Positions 46,046 to 56,249 of a stretch of DNA of 64,000 bases are shown here, piece by piece. A program made the position numbers and the translations under genes. The DNA is from Actinobacillus vicugnae (lineage in GTDB: Bacteria; Pseudomonadota; Gammaproteobacteria; Enterobacterales; Pasteurellaceae). Location of the stretch: positions 81,367 to 145,366 of the forward strand of contig NZ_CABFJY010000047.1 in assembly GCF_901687125.1 (NCBI RefSeq), written 5' to 3'. The first letter of the stretch is position 1. Every line of letters begins with the position of its first letter. The notes beneath the pieces are model-generated. The model had not been told where the DNA came from, did no database searches, and saw nothing but the letters and a program-made list of their open reading frames with translations.

Positions 46046-46894
46046 TTATTTTTTATTATTTGCTATATATAAACCGATAAGAACCACTAAAATACCTATA
46101 ATTTCTTTTAACGAAAGATTTTCGTTAAAAATGAAATATGCATATATCGCAGAAATAATTGGCTGAGTTAAAACTAATAACGATGTATAGCTCGCCTTAA
46201 CTTTTCCCAAACAGTAACTTAATGCTCCTTGCCCTAAAATTTGAGATAATAATGCTAAACCAATTAGGGGATAAAAATCATTAAATGTATAAGGAATATA
46301 CACTCCTTCTAATAATAAAGATACGGGTAAGAGCATAATTAAACATCCAATACTTGCATAACTCATGAGATAAATAGTAGAAACTTTACTCCTAAGTTTA
46401 TATACAGTTACGATAAATAGTCCATAAAATATAGAGGTTAAGATAGCTAATCCATCTCCCTTAAAATTTTCAACTGTCGGGTTGATTTTCCCTCCCATTA
46501 ATACAAAAATCCCTATAAGAATAATCCCTCCACCTATTAAAAATTCTTTTGATACCTTTTCCTTATAAATAAAGTATAAAACAGGTACTACAGTAAATGG
46601 AACTAAATTAGCTAATAGGTTCGCATTTGCAACTGTTGTATATGAAAAAGAAATATTCCATAAAATAAGATCTAAAGCTAAAAAAGTCCCTGTACCAATA
46701 GCAATAATCTTTTCTGTTGAACTCATTTCATATTTATCATTACTATATTTAGATAATAGAAAGAATATGGGCAATGAAAATAAAACCCTATACATTCCTG
46801 TTGTTATTGGTGGAAACTGACTTAACTTGACAAAAATACCACCTAAAGCTAAACAGCAGATTGATAATAATACAAATAATATATAACGATTCAT
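46046..46894 (-). CDS. EamA/DMT-family exporter
   Basis: A 282-residue protein with ten hydrophobic helices in two EamA repeats. Landmarks are 'GGIFVKLSQFPPITTGMYRVL' at the start, 'NANLLANLVPFTVVPVLYF' in the first repeat and 'ASYTSLLVLTQPIISAIYAYF' in the second. Transporters of this family export amino acids or metabolites. Base composition is strikingly AT-rich relative to aspA. It is divergent from a MocR-type regulator, a common regulator-exporter pairing. Confidence 0.85.
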   Translation of the reverse strand: MNRYILFVLLSICCLALGGIFVKLSQFPPITTGMYRVLFSLPIFFLLSKYSNDKYEMSSTEKIIAIGTGTFLALDLILWNISFSYTTVANANLLANLVPFTVVPVLYFIYKEKVSKEFLIGGGIILIGIFVLMGGKINPTVENFKGDGLAILTSIFYGLFIVTVYKLRSKVSTIYLMSYASIGCLIMLLPVSLLLEGVYIPYTFNDFYPLIGLALLSQILGQGALSYCLGKVKASYTSLLVLTQPIISAIYAYFIFNENLSLKEIIGILVVLIGLYIANNKK

Positions 46895-46914
46895 TTTTAT
46901 TTCCCTAAAATATA

Positions 46915-47175
46915 ATTATCATTTCGCTCATAACTGAAATAAAAGCTAACCCCATTCCCATATTTCCACCAGTAGCTTCTAGTAGAGACATTCCAGCCTT
47001 AAGCTTTCCTTTTTTTCTCCGCTTCAATAATCATTTGGTGAGCACCCCTAGACTTAATACTTCCTGCTGGATTGAACTCTTCCAATTTCACATAAACATT
47101 TGCATATTTCTCGCCAAAAATATTTTTTATTTTGACTAAAGGTGTATGTCCCATATATTCTTCTAAGTTATACAT
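46915..47175 (-). pseudogene. N-terminal remnant of a cysteine-synthase-like PLP enzyme
   Basis: From ATG 47175 it reads 'MYNLEEYMGHTPLVKIKNIF', then 'YVKLEEFNPAGSIKSRGA' with the PLP-lysine motif, and stops at TAA 46999. One base fewer in the seven-A run just before would restore the frame into 'LKAGMSLLEATGGNMGMGLAF', the phosphate-binding TGGN.G motif. The frame then ends at TAG 46915. The rest of the enzyme, about 220 residues, is missing. It lies 20 bp upstream of the exporter gene in the same orientation. Confidence 0.75.
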
Positions 47176-47296
47176 ATTTTTCCTTTACGATGTTGTTGAT
47201 ATTTGCTCACTATACTAGATAAAATCAACTTTCTACCTATACAATCATTACATATAAAAAATAACTGTATAGGTTTGTTTTCTATACAGTCTTATA

Positions 47297-48697
47297 ATGG
47301 ATGATAAAATGAAGAAAAAAACAAGAGTACAAGAAGTTTGCGAATGGGTAATAGATAAAATTGAAAGACATATTTATTTGCCTAGACAAAAAATTCCTTC
47401 AATTCGTCAATTAGCTCAAAAATTAGGCATATCTACGTTTTCTATCGCTCAAGGATACGACCTATTGGTATCAATGGGATATATTAAGTCTATAAGTGGC
47501 TCAGGATTTTTTGTTTGTGAAAAACAATGCCATTCGCCTGAAATAAATTTAGCGCCTTCTTTGATTAATAATGTGGCTGATACTGGTTGGCTAATGAGTC
47601 ATTTATTTAGCGAACTCCCTAAGAATAAAGCCTCAGGAAGCGGGCTGCTACCAGATGAGTGGCTAATCGATGCTGAAATTATTTCAAATGCAATCAGAAA
47701 ATCAGCCAAAGAAGTCCATAGTTTTATTTATTCATATGGGCATATTTAAGGCTACCAGCCCTTACGAGAATTATTTTCCAAGCAATTAGATAATATAGGT
47801 ATAAATATAAACCCGAATACCGTTATTACAATGCCTGGTGTTTCTTCTGCAATTCAAACAGTATTAAGAGAAGTAGTGAGAGAAGGCGATTATGTTATCG
47901 TTGATGATCCTAGTTGGTTTTGGTTATTAGGTTGCTTACATCAATTAAATATTAAAGTAATAAGCGTCCCTAGAGATAGCAATGGTCCTAATATAGAAAA
48001 ATTAGAGAGTCTCTTTCAAAACTATAAACCTAAATTATATATTACGAATAGTATTCTAAATAATCCTACATCATATAATATTTCTCCATCTATAATGTAT
48101 AAGGTATTAAATTTACTACATAAATATGATGCCTATTTATTAGAGGATGATGTTTATAGCCATCTAGAGGATTCAAGAAAAACATTACGTTATGCATCTT
48201 TAGATCAATTAGAACGAGTTTTTTATGTTACAGGCGTGTCTAAAATACTCGGTGCTAATTGGAGAGTTGGTTTCTTATGCGTCCCCCAAAGTTTTCTACA
48301 ACCAATACTCAGACAAAAAATGCTATCCAATATGACTAGTACAGAATTAACAGAAAGAGCGATTCATAAAATTTGGCTTCACCCTCAATATAAAAAACAT
48401 ATCGCGGAAATGAGAATAAAATTAACTAAAAAACATGAATATCTTAAAAAAGAATTAGAATCTATTGGTATTGAATATCCCCAAGGGAGTAATATTGGAA
48501 TATTTTTATGGATTAATACGCATTTAGATACAACAAAAATGGCATTAGAAGCAAGTAAAGATGAATTTTTATTAGCTCCAGGTTACTTATTTTCTCAGCA
48601 TTCCGATTTTTCTACTTATTTACGATTAAATGTGACTCGAACAAATAAAGAATTCATTAATTGGTTACATAATTATAAGTTAAATCATAAAAACTAA
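47297..48697 (+). pseudogene. MocR-type regulator (GntR HTH plus aminotransferase) with an in-frame stop
   Basis: Codons 1-150 encode a GntR winged helix ('IPSIRQLAQKLGISTFSIAQGYDLL') and the linker. After 'FIYSYGHI' there is a TAA at 47747-47749, and the same frame continues at once with 'GYQPLRELFSKQLDNIG' and the aminotransferase-I domain to 48697. The PLP lysine is in 'VTGVSKILGANWRVGF' and the aspartate in 'AYLLEDDVYSHLE'. Only one codon breaks an otherwise complete 466-codon gene. A separate product from ATG 47831 would lack DNA-binding ability. It is recently inactivated, or an error in the sequence. MocR proteins usually respond to PLP or an amino compound. Confidence 0.85.
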
Positions 48698-48747
48698 AAA
48701 GATCGCTTGTAGTATATCCACAAGCGGTCTAATTTTTTAGTTTTTTT
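48693..48747. terminator. Uptake-sequence terminator, right copy of the island-flanking repeat
   Basis: GATCGCTTGTAGTATATCC, CACAAGCGGTCT and T tracts; near-identical to 45990-46035. It serves the convergent mocR-like gene and purM. Confidence 0.75.
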
Positions 48748-48752
48748 GCAGA

Positions 48753-49790
48753 TTAAAGAATTTCAACTTGCTCCGAACCATCAGCTAAATTCTCAATTTT
48801 ACCGATTACCCAAGCATTTTCACCTGCTTGTTTTAATACCGCAAGCGCTGTTTCAACATCTTTTGCTGGTAACGCAATCACCATGCCCACACCACAGTTA
48901 AAGGTACGATACATTTCATAACGGCTGATATTGCCTTTTTCTTGTAACCACTTAAATGCGGCTGGCCATTCCCATGATTTTTCATCAATCACTGCTTTCA
49001 CCGTTGTTGGTAATACACGAGGGATATTTTCCCAGAAGCCACCACCCGTTAAGTGCGCAATAGCGTGAACATCAGCTTGCTTAATTAATTGAAGCACGGA
49101 TTTCACATAAATTTTGGTTGGCGCTAATAAATGTTCACTTAATGGTTTGCTTTCTAGCATATCCGTTGCAGGATTTGCACCGCTTACTTCAATCACTTTA
49201 CGAATGAGAGAATAACCATTTGAATGAGGGCCACTCGAACCTAACGCAATTAATGTATCGCCCGCTTTAACTGCAGAGCCATCAATAATTTCAGATTTTT
49301 CCACCACACCTACACAAAAGCCAGCTAAATCATAATCACCAGCGTGATACATTCCTGGCATTTCTGCCGTTTCGCCTCCCACTAATGCACAACCTGAGAT
49401 TTCACAGCCGTCTGCAATTCCTTTGATTACATCTGCAGCTACATCCACTTCTAATTTACCTGTTGCATAGTAGTCTAGGAAGAACAATGGTTCTGCCCCT
49501 TGTACAACTAAATCATTTACACACATTGCCACTAAATCTTGACCGATAGTGTCGTGCTTATTTAAATCAATCGCTAAACGTAATTTAGTACCTACACCGT
49601 CAGTACCTGAGACTAAAATAGGCTCTTTATATTTGGTTGGCAACGCACATAATGCGCCAAAACCACCTAAACCACCCATCACTTCTGGACGACGAGTGCG
49701 TTTTACATCAGCTTTGATACGTTCAACCAGTTCATTGCCTGCGTGAATATCGACGCCTGCGTCTTTATAGCTAAGTTGTGTATTGTTCAC
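48753..49790 (-). CDS. purM: Phosphoribosylformylglycinamidine cyclo-ligase (AIR synthetase)
   Basis: A 345-residue protein with '[15 protein letters not shown]' at the start, '[14 protein letters not shown]' (ATP site), '[11 protein letters not shown]' and '[13 protein letters not shown]'. It closes the imidazole ring in purine synthesis. A perfect PurR-type palindrome lies about 50 bp upstream. purN does not follow, unlike in E. coli. Confidence 0.98.
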   Translation of the reverse strand: MNNTQLSYKDAGVDIHAGNELVERIKADVKRTRRPEVMGGLGGFGALCALPTKYKEPILVSGTDGVGTKLRLAIDLNKHDTIGQDLVAMCVNDLVVQGAEPLFFLDYYATGKLEVDVAADVIKGIADGCEISGCALVGGETAEMPGMYHAGDYDLAGFCVGVVEKSEIIDGSAVKAGDTLIALGSSGPHSNGYSLIRKVIEVSGANPATDMLESKPLSEHLLAPTKIYVKSVLQLIKQADVHAIAHLTGGGFWENIPRVLPTTVKAVIDEKSWEWPAAFKWLQEKGNISRYEMYRTFNCGVGMVIALPAKDVETALAVLKQAGENAWVIGKIENLADGSEQVEIL

Positions 49791-49835
49791 GATTAACCTC
49801 TACAAAAAATAAAAAATTTGCATTATTGTAGCACA

Positions 49836-49851
49836 AAGCAAACGTTTGCGT
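49836..49851. promoter_or_regulatory. PurR box of purM
   Basis: AAGCAAACGTTTGCGT matches the PurR consensus ACGCAAACGTTTNCGT with one base different. Confidence 0.85.
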
Positions 49852-50087
49852 TAATCAATTAATAGAAAACTTACATAAAAAGCTATACCTTAACTTGCTT
49901 TACCCTAAAACGCTTTCAGCGGATATTTAGTGCTTTTTTTGAACAAAATGGTATAAAATGAACATCTTTTATGTTTTGATAAATAATACTAACCCAATAT
50001 TTTGTTACAAATTAAAATAATAAATAGAATTATTTTAATTTGTTATTGTCAGACGCATATCTATTATTTTATTTTCGAACAAACATT

Positions 50088-51224
50088 ATGAAGAAGTTAT
50101 TTTCACTACTCACTTTAATTTTTATTACTTTTCTCTCCGCCTGCTCCTCCCAAATGGTTAATGCAATGAATCTATCACAAATAAAAGAGGCTGGGCTAAC
50201 CCTTGATACCGCCCGTCGTTTCTACCCTGTAGAAACAATAAAACAATTTATTGACACTATTCATAACGCAGGAGGAACTTTCTTACATCTGCACTTTTCT
50301 GACCACGAAAACTATGCGATTGAAAGTACACTGTTAGATCAACGAGAAGAAAATGCGATTATTAAAGACGGTATTTATTATAATCCTAAAACCAATAAAC
50401 CTTTTTTAACTTATAAACAAATTCACGATATTATTTATTATGCCCAAAGTAAAAATATTAAATTAGTTCCAGAAGTTGATACACCCAATCATATGACGGG
50501 TATATTTAAATTACTTGAAGCTAAGTATGGTTCTAATTATGTTAATAAATTAAAGTCAAAACATAATGATGAAGAAATTGATATTACCAATCCAGAATCA
50601 ATTGAATTTATTAAAACATTAATTGCTGAGGTTATTTATATTTTTGGTCATACCAGCAAACACTTCCATATTGGTGGTGATGAATTTGGCTATAGTGTAG
50701 ATTCAAACCATGAATTTATTAATTATGTAAATACGCTGAATCAATTTATTAATAGCAAAGGAAAAATTACTCGAATTTGGAACGATGGTTTAATTAAAAA
50801 CAATCTCAATCAATTAGATAAAAGCATTGAAATTACTTATTGGAGCTACGATGGTGATGCACAAGAAAACCAAGCAATTGTGGAGCGCCGTAAAATTCGA
50901 GCAGATTTACCTGAATTACTCAATAATGGCTTTAAAGTATTAAACTATAATTCTTACTATCTTTATTTCGTACCCAAAGGCAATGCCAATATTAACCACG
51001 ATAGTAAATATGCAACTGAAGACGTATTAAATAACTGGAAACTTGGTTTATGGGATGGACGAAATAAAAACAACATAGTTGAAAATACACAAAATATTAT
51101 TGGTTCATCGCTTTCTATCTGGGGTGAGCGATCTGGTTCACTTTCTAGTGAAAAAATCGAAGAATCAACCCAAGATCTGTTAAAAGCGGTAATTCAAAAA
51201 ACTAATGATTCAACATCACATTAG
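50088..51224 (+). CDS. dspB: Dispersin B: GH20 beta-N-acetylglucosaminidase acting on PNAG biofilm matrix
   Basis: 378 residues from ATG 50088 (MKKLFSLLTL). The lipobox LSAC at residues 16-19 predicts a lipoprotein. The mature part aligns closely with A. actinomycetemcomitans DspB: 'GGTFLHLHFSDHENYAIES', 'EVDTPNHMTGIFKL', catalytic Asp-Glu in 'HIGGDEFGYS' (D198, E199), 'ITYWSYDGD', 'VLNYNSYYLYFVPK' and 'SLSIWGE'. DspB cleaves beta-1,6-poly-N-acetylglucosamine and releases cells from biofilm. No pga genes are in the window. It lies alone between purM and the queuosine operon in AT-rich DNA. Confidence 0.95.
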   Translation: MKKLFSLLTLIFITFLSACSSQMVNAMNLSQIKEAGLTLDTARRFYPVETIKQFIDTIHNAGGTFLHLHFSDHENYAIESTLLDQREENAIIKDGIYYNPKTNKPFLTYKQIHDIIYYAQSKNIKLVPEVDTPNHMTGIFKLLEAKYGSNYVNKLKSKHNDEEIDITNPESIEFIKTLIAEVIYIFGHTSKHFHIGGDEFGYSVDSNHEFINYVNTLNQFINSKGKITRIWNDGLIKNNLNQLDKSIEITYWSYDGDAQENQAIVERRKIRADLPELLNNGFKVLNYNSYYLYFVPKGNANINHDSKYATEDVLNNWKLGLWDGRNKNNIVENTQNIIGSSLSIWGERSGSLSSEKIEESTQDLLKAVIQKTNDSTSH

Positions 51225-51259
51225 AAAATAGCTGAAAACTCTGTTATTATAGCACCTCA

Positions 51260-51305
51260 ACAAGCGGTCTTTTTTTGCAAAAAAATTGCAAATTTAGACC
51301 GCTTA
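51260..51305. terminator. Inverted uptake-sequence hairpin after dspB
   Basis: ACAAGCGGTCT and AGACCGCTTA bracket a T/A-rich loop, between dspB and the queC leader. Confidence 0.7.
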
Positions 51306-51320
51306 TTCATTCTATTCCGT

Positions 51321-51373
51321 CGTGGTTCGAAAACCTCCCACGCCAAAGATACGCTTTGAAACCAAAACTAAGG
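51321..51373 (+). promoter_or_regulatory. preQ1-I-type riboswitch of the queCDE operon
   Basis: Stem P1 is CGTGG (51321-51325) with CCACG (51338-51342) around the 12-base loop TTCGAAAACCTC. In B. subtilis the same loop is TTCTAGCTACAC. The A-rich tail AAAACTAAGG (51364-51373) matches the family's conserved end, and its AGG can pair with CCT in the loop to form the pseudoknot. That AAGGA is also the ribosome site of queC, so ligand binding should block translation. A small extra hairpin (CAAAG-ATACG-CTTTG) lies between P1 and the tail. Confidence 0.75.
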
Positions 51374-51380
51374 ACACAAA

Positions 51381-52049
51381 ATGAACTCAACCCCAAAAGC
51401 CGTCGTAATTTTTTCTGGCGGTCAAGACTCCACTACTTGCCTTTTTCAAGCCATTCAAGAATTTGGTGTCGAAAATGTCGAAGTTGTTACCTTTCAATAT
51501 GGTCAGCGCCATGCAATTGAGCTTGAAAAAGCCGCATGGATTGCCAAAGATCTCGGTGTAAAGCAAACGCTGATTGATACTTCTGTGATTAAAGCAATTA
51601 CCTCCAATGCAATGATGGAAGAGCGTGAAATCAAACAAGAAAGCAGTACGCCAAACACTTTTGTGGATGGGCGTAATGCACTGTTTTTGCTCTACACCGC
51701 AATTTACGCCAAAGGGCAAGGTATCCAAACTATTTTCACAGGTGTGTGCGAAACGGATTTTAGTGGTTATCCTGACTGTCGAGATATATTTGTAAAGTCA
51801 ATGAACGTAACGTTAAATCTTGCGATGGACTACAATTTCAATATTCGCACCCCATTGATGTATCTCACCAAAAAGCAAACTTGGGCATTAGCCGATCAAT
51901 TAGGCGCATTTGAGTATATTAAACAACATACTCATACCTGTTATTTAGGTGTCGAAGGCGGATGTCACACTTGCCCAAGCTGCGTATTACGCGAAAAAGG
52001 CTTAAACGAATATTTATCAGAAAGAACAAGCGGTCAAAAAAATGTTTAA
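51381..52049 (+). CDS. queC: 7-cyano-7-deazaguanine synthase
   Basis: A 222-residue protein. The N-type ATP-pyrophosphatase loop is '[11 protein letters not shown]', and the zinc cysteines lie in '[15 protein letters not shown]'. It makes preQ0 from carboxydeazaguanine in the queuosine pathway. The last codons contain an uptake signal (52024-52032). Its stop overlaps the queD start by 8 bases. Confidence 0.97.
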   Translation: MNSTPKAVVIFSGGQDSTTCLFQAIQEFGVENVEVVTFQYGQRHAIELEKAAWIAKDLGVKQTLIDTSVIKAITSNAMMEEREIKQESSTPNTFVDGRNALFLLYTAIYAKGQGIQTIFTGVCETDFSGYPDCRDIFVKSMNVTLNLAMDYNFNIRTPLMYLTKKQTWALADQLGAFEYIKQHTHTCYLGVEGGCHTCPSCVLREKGLNEYLSERTSGQKNV

Positions 52050-52470
52050 AATTGCAAAAGAATTTAGTTTCGATATGGCGCATATGCTCGACGGTCACGA
52101 CGGCAAATGCCAAAACTTACACGGACACACTTACAAACTACAAGTGGAAGTGACTGGCGAATTAGTAGCGCAGGGCGCCAAACGTGGTATGGTAATGGAT
52201 TATTCCGATTTAAAAAACGTGGTAAAACGTGAAATTCTCGATCCAATGGATCATGCCTATATTTACGATTTGAATAGCGATAGAGAAAGCCAAGTGGCAA
52301 AACTGCTCGTTGATTTAAACTCAAAAGTTTACGGTATTCCAAGCCGTACTACAGCGGAAGAAATGGCAAAATATATGTTTGAAAAACTAGAAAAAGTCGG
52401 CTTGCCCGTGAGCTTAATCCGCCTTTGGGAAACGCCAACCTCTTATTGCGAATATTCACGCAAATTGTAG
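52042..52470 (+). CDS. queD: 6-carboxy-5,6,7,8-tetrahydropterin synthase
   Basis: A 142-residue PTPS-fold enzyme with the zinc histidines in '[20 protein letters not shown]' and the catalytic cysteine just before them. The '[13 protein letters not shown]'-type end ('[15 protein letters not shown]') is QueD-specific. It acts before QueE and QueC in preQ0 synthesis. Translation is coupled to queC by overlap. Confidence 0.96.
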   Translation: MFKIAKEFSFDMAHMLDGHDGKCQNLHGHTYKLQVEVTGELVAQGAKRGMVMDYSDLKNVVKREILDPMDHAYIYDLNSDRESQVAKLLVDLNSKVYGIPSRTTAEEMAKYMFEKLEKVGLPVSLIRLWETPTSYCEYSRKL

Positions 52471-52488
52471 GACGACACACAATTTTTT

Positions 52489-53121
52489 ATGACTACAATT
52501 ATTTACCCCAAGCTTGAATTCCCTATTGTAGAAATATTTGAAAGTCTGCAAGGGGAAGGCTTCAATACAGGGCTACCCTGTATTTTTGTTCGTTTAGGCA
52601 AATGTAATCTTGCCTGCCCTTGGTGTGATACCAACTATAACGAATACGAAAAATGGAGCCTAGAACAAATTGTTGGACGAGTAAAATCGTACTCTGCCAA
52701 AAATATTATTGTCACGGGTGGCGAACCAACAATGTATACTAATTTAGGAACGTTGTTAGATATTTTTAAAGCAGAAGGCTACTGGTTAGCAATTGAAACG
52801 AATGGCTTAAAAGCAGTGCCAAAACAAATAGATTATATTGCGACCAGCCCTAAGTTGATGTATCAGGAAAAATACCAAAGAGAATGTATTTCCTTTGCCC
52901 ATGAAGTCCGTATCGTAATGGATAAAGGTGATGTACAAGGCTTTTGTGAACAAATCGAAACGCAAATTCAAGCTGAGCATTATTATCTCTCACCTTGCGA
53001 AATCGACGGTAAGATGAATTTACTAGAAACCATTACCCAACTTGGTATTTTGAACCAACGGGCTAATAAACCAAAATGGCAACTAAGCTTGCAAACACAT
53101 AAATTAGTAGGGATCGAATAA
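52489..53121 (+). CDS. queE: 7-carboxy-7-deazaguanine synthase (radical SAM)
   Basis: A 210-residue radical-SAM enzyme. The iron-sulfur cysteines are in 'GKCNLACPWCDTNY' (CxxxCxxC), with 'IIVTGGEPTMY' as the SAM-binding glycine motif. It converts carboxytetrahydropterin to carboxydeazaguanine. It is the third gene of the preQ1-controlled operon, 18 bp after queD. Confidence 0.96.
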   Translation: MTTIIYPKLEFPIVEIFESLQGEGFNTGLPCIFVRLGKCNLACPWCDTNYNEYEKWSLEQIVGRVKSYSAKNIIVTGGEPTMYTNLGTLLDIFKAEGYWLAIETNGLKAVPKQIDYIATSPKLMYQEKYQRECISFAHEVRIVMDKGDVQGFCEQIETQIQAEHYYLSPCEIDGKMNLLETITQLGILNQRANKPKWQLSLQTHKLVGIE

Positions 53122-53194
53122 ACAGATTTAATAAAGGCAGCGAAGATATTTCTCCGATGCCTTTTATTTTTAGTATGACTAAAACACGATGTGA

Positions 53195-54520
53195 CTATTC
53201 GGCTGATTTTTTGTTGAATAACGTAATCGCAATAAAACCGAATGCAAGAAAGCTAGAAGCAATTAGCGCATAGAAACCACCGTCCCAGCCATATAAGTCC
53301 ACAAGTTTCCCCATAACCCAACCAGCACTTGCAGAACCTAATAGATAACCAAATAAACCCGTTAAACCTGTTGCCGTACCTGTTGCAACACGAGGTACTA
53401 AATCCGCCGCTTGTAAACCGATCATCATTACTGGACCATAGATAAGGAAACCGATAGCAACTAAGCAGATATTATCTACTAAAGGATTACCCGCTGGATT
53501 TTTCCAGTAAACAATAATCGCAATTAACACACCAGCTAAGAACATTAACATTGGCGGCGCACGGTGACCTTTGAAAACTTTGTCACTTAAATAACCGCTT
53601 ACCAACATACCGAAAATACCTGCATATTCGTATAAGAAATACGCCCAGCTTTGTTTATCTACCGAGAAATGCTTCACTTCTTTTAAGTAAGTCGGCGCCC
53701 AGTCAATAATACCGTAACGAATAAAGTAAACAAATACGTTTGCAATCGCAATCGCCCATAAGAATTTATTATTGATAATATATTTACGGAAGATGTCCAT
53801 TGCCGAAAGCGTATCTGCCGATTCAACTCGCTCTAATACTTTCTCGCCTCGCCATTCATCTACTGGTGGTAAACCTTGTGATTCAGGCGTATCACGCATT
53901 AACCAGAACATTACGAATGCTAATAAAATCGCAATTAATGCAGGTAAATAGAAAAGTGATTGCCAAGTACCGAACATCGCTAAACCGAGAATCGCTAACG
54001 GACCAATTAAGCCACCGCCTAAGTTATGTGAAACGTTCCACCAACTCCACCAGCTACCGCGTTCTGATTTAGAGAACCAGTTGGTCATAGTTTTTGCACC
54101 TGGCGGATAGCCCATCCCTTGGAACCAACCGTTTAATGCTGCCAATACGATCATCATCGGAATAGACGCTAATACACCTGGTACTAAACCGAATATTAAA
54201 CTTACCGTAGCAGAGCCTAATAAACCGATAGTAATAAAATATTTCGGATTCGAACGATCTGATACATTACCCATCACAAATTTACTGATACCGTAAGCAA
54301 GTGATAATGCTACCCCAACTGTGCCTAAATCTGCTTTAGAAAAGCCATACTCTTGAATAAGATACGGCATTGCAAGCGAGAAATTTTTACGGATAAGATA
54401 ATAAGCTGCATAACCAATAAATACCCCAGCAAAAACCTGCCAACGTAATTTTTTATATTCCGCATCAATCTCACCTGATTTTCTCTGTGCTGGTGGAGAT
54501 GCTTTTAAGAATGAAAACAT
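53195..54520 (-). CDS. glpT: Glycerol-3-phosphate transporter (GlpT)
   Basis: 441 residues from ATG 54520 (MFSFLKASPP), supported by AAGGAG; the longer frame to 54568 has no homology. It aligns with E. coli GlpT: 'LRWQVFAGVFIGYAAYYLIRK', 'VSDRSNPKYF', 'GWFQGMGYPPGAKTM', 'YGIIDWAPTYLKEVKHFSVDK'. It exchanges glycerol-3-phosphate for phosphate at the inner membrane and is a route for fosfomycin entry. No other glp gene is in the window. Confidence 0.93.
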   Translation of the reverse strand: MFSFLKASPPAQRKSGEIDAEYKKLRWQVFAGVFIGYAAYYLIRKNFSLAMPYLIQEYGFSKADLGTVGVALSLAYGISKFVMGNVSDRSNPKYFITIGLLGSATVSLIFGLVPGVLASIPMMIVLAALNGWFQGMGYPPGAKTMTNWFSKSERGSWWSWWNVSHNLGGGLIGPLAILGLAMFGTWQSLFYLPALIAILLAFVMFWLMRDTPESQGLPPVDEWRGEKVLERVESADTLSAMDIFRKYIINNKFLWAIAIANVFVYFIRYGIIDWAPTYLKEVKHFSVDKQSWAYFLYEYAGIFGMLVSGYLSDKVFKGHRAPPMLMFLAGVLIAIIVYWKNPAGNPLVDNICLVAIGFLIYGPVMMIGLQAADLVPRVATGTATGLTGLFGYLLGSASAGWVMGKLVDLYGWDGGFYALIASSFLAFGFIAITLFNKKSAE

Positions 54521-54691
54521 ATCAGTCTCCTTATTTATAACATTGCGAAAACAAACATAAATACTCAAAAAAGAAAATAAAAATGTTTGATAACGAAGAT
54601 TATATGTAAACAGAAAAGCTTAACAAGCTTATAAATTTAAACTAGATCAAATTTTTTACATAAAAATACATTTATTGTTAATTTTCAATAA

Positions 54692-54723
54692 AAAGGCCCT
54701 CGGATATTGCTATCCGAGGGCTT
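54692..54723 (-). terminator. Strong hairpin terminator of pepA
   Basis: GCCCTCGGAT pairs with ATCCGAGGGC; on the minus strand the stem is followed by five T residues. Confidence 0.88.
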
Positions 54724-54749
54724 GTAAACTTTTATGAAAAAATAACCGC

Positions 54750-56249
54750 TTACTGGCTATTCGCTTTATTAATTAGGAATTGGCTAAGCATTGGTACTGG
54801 TCTACCTGTTGCACCTTTTGCTGCACCTGATTTCCATGCTGTGCCTGCAATATCTAAATGCGCCCAATTGTATTTTTTGGTGAAGTTTGACAAAAATTGC
54901 CCTGCAGTAATTGCACCGCCTAAACGTCCACCAATATTGGCGAGATCTGCGAAGTTTGATTTGAGCTGTTCTTGGTATTCTTCACCTAATGGTAAACGCC
55001 ATGCTTTATCGTCTGCTTGCTCTGCTGCATTTAATAAATCATTCGCTAATACATTGCTGGTAGACATCAAACCCGTATTGTGTGCGCCAAGCGCAATCAT
55101 ACAAGCACCTGTTAACGTGGCTACATCAATCACTAGCTCAGGCTCAAAACGTTCTACATAAGTAAGCGTATCGCAAAGCACTAAGCGCCCTTCTGCATCA
55201 GTATTTAAGACTTCAACAGTTAAGCCATTCATAGTGGTAAGAATATCACCTGGTCGATAGGCATTACCATCTGGCATATTTTCACAGCCCGCTAGTACAC
55301 CAATCACATTTAATGGCAAGTTCATTTCTGCTAATGCTTTCATTGTGCCATAAACAGAAGCTGCACCGCCCATATCGTATTTCATTTCATCCATTGAATC
55401 AGACGGTTTAATTGAAATACCGCCAGAGTCAAAAGTTAATCCCTTACCTACTAATACAATCGGTTTCGCCTCTGGGTTCGGATGATTCCGATATTCAATC
55501 ACTGATAAATAAGCAGGATTTTGCGAACCACGAGATACCGCTAAATAAGCATTCATACCTAAAGCTGTCATTTCAGCTTCATCAACCACCGTTGTACGAA
55601 TATTTTCATAATCTGTAGCTAACCCTTTTGCTGATTCTGCAAGATAAGCAGGATTGCATACATTTGGTGGACAATTTGCCACATTTTTAGCAAATGCCAC
55701 ACCTGTTGCGATCGCTTTCGCGTGTTCTAATGCTCTTTCCGCATCAGATAAATCTTTACGATTTGCCACATTGAAAATCACACGGCGTAATTCTCGGCGA
55801 ACTTCTGGCTTAATGCTTTTGAAATCATTGTAAGCATATAAACTTTCTTGAATAGCTTCCACCGCAAAACGTACGTTCCAATAAGTTGAGCGACCTTTTA
55901 CATGTAATTCAGTTAAAAAACAGACCGCTTCCATTGAGCCTGTATCGTTAATGGTTTGTACCATTTTCTGAATAATTTGCTTATATTGGCGCTCATTTAA
56001 TTCACGTTCTTTACCACAGCCCACTAATAACACACGATCTGCGGGTACATTTGGTACATTATGCAATAACAGTGTTTGGCCTGCTTTACCTTCTAAATCA
56101 CCACGTCGTAATAACGTACTAATATAGCCTTCACTTAATTTATCTAATTGGTCTGCGGCTGCAGAAAGGCGACGAGGCTCATACACACCAACCACTAAAC
56201 ATGCAGTACGTTGCTTTTCTACGCTACCATTTTTTACACTAAATTCCAT
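54750..56249 (-). CDS. pepA: Leucyl aminopeptidase / PepA
   Basis: A 499-residue M17 metalloprotease. Metal and active-site blocks are '[17 protein letters not shown]', '[11 protein letters not shown]' and the family signature '[10 protein letters not shown]'. PepA removes N-terminal residues from peptides, and in E. coli also binds DNA in Xer recombination. It is divergent to the lptFG side, as in E. coli, but an extra gene is placed between. Confidence 0.97.
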   Translation of the reverse strand: MEFSVKNGSVEKQRTACLVVGVYEPRRLSAAADQLDKLSEGYISTLLRRGDLEGKAGQTLLLHNVPNVPADRVLLVGCGKERELNERQYKQIIQKMVQTINDTGSMEAVCFLTELHVKGRSTYWNVRFAVEAIQESLYAYNDFKSIKPEVRRELRRVIFNVANRKDLSDAERALEHAKAIATGVAFAKNVANCPPNVCNPAYLAESAKGLATDYENIRTTVVDEAEMTALGMNAYLAVSRGSQNPAYLSVIEYRNHPNPEAKPIVLVGKGLTFDSGGISIKPSDSMDEMKYDMGGAASVYGTMKALAEMNLPLNVIGVLAGCENMPDGNAYRPGDILTTMNGLTVEVLNTDAEGRLVLCDTLTYVERFEPELVIDVATLTGACMIALGAHNTGLMSTSNVLANDLLNAAEQADDKAWRLPLGEEYQEQLKSNFADLANIGGRLGGAITAGQFLSNFTKKYNWAHLDIAGTAWKSGAAKGATGRPVPMLSQFLINKANSQ

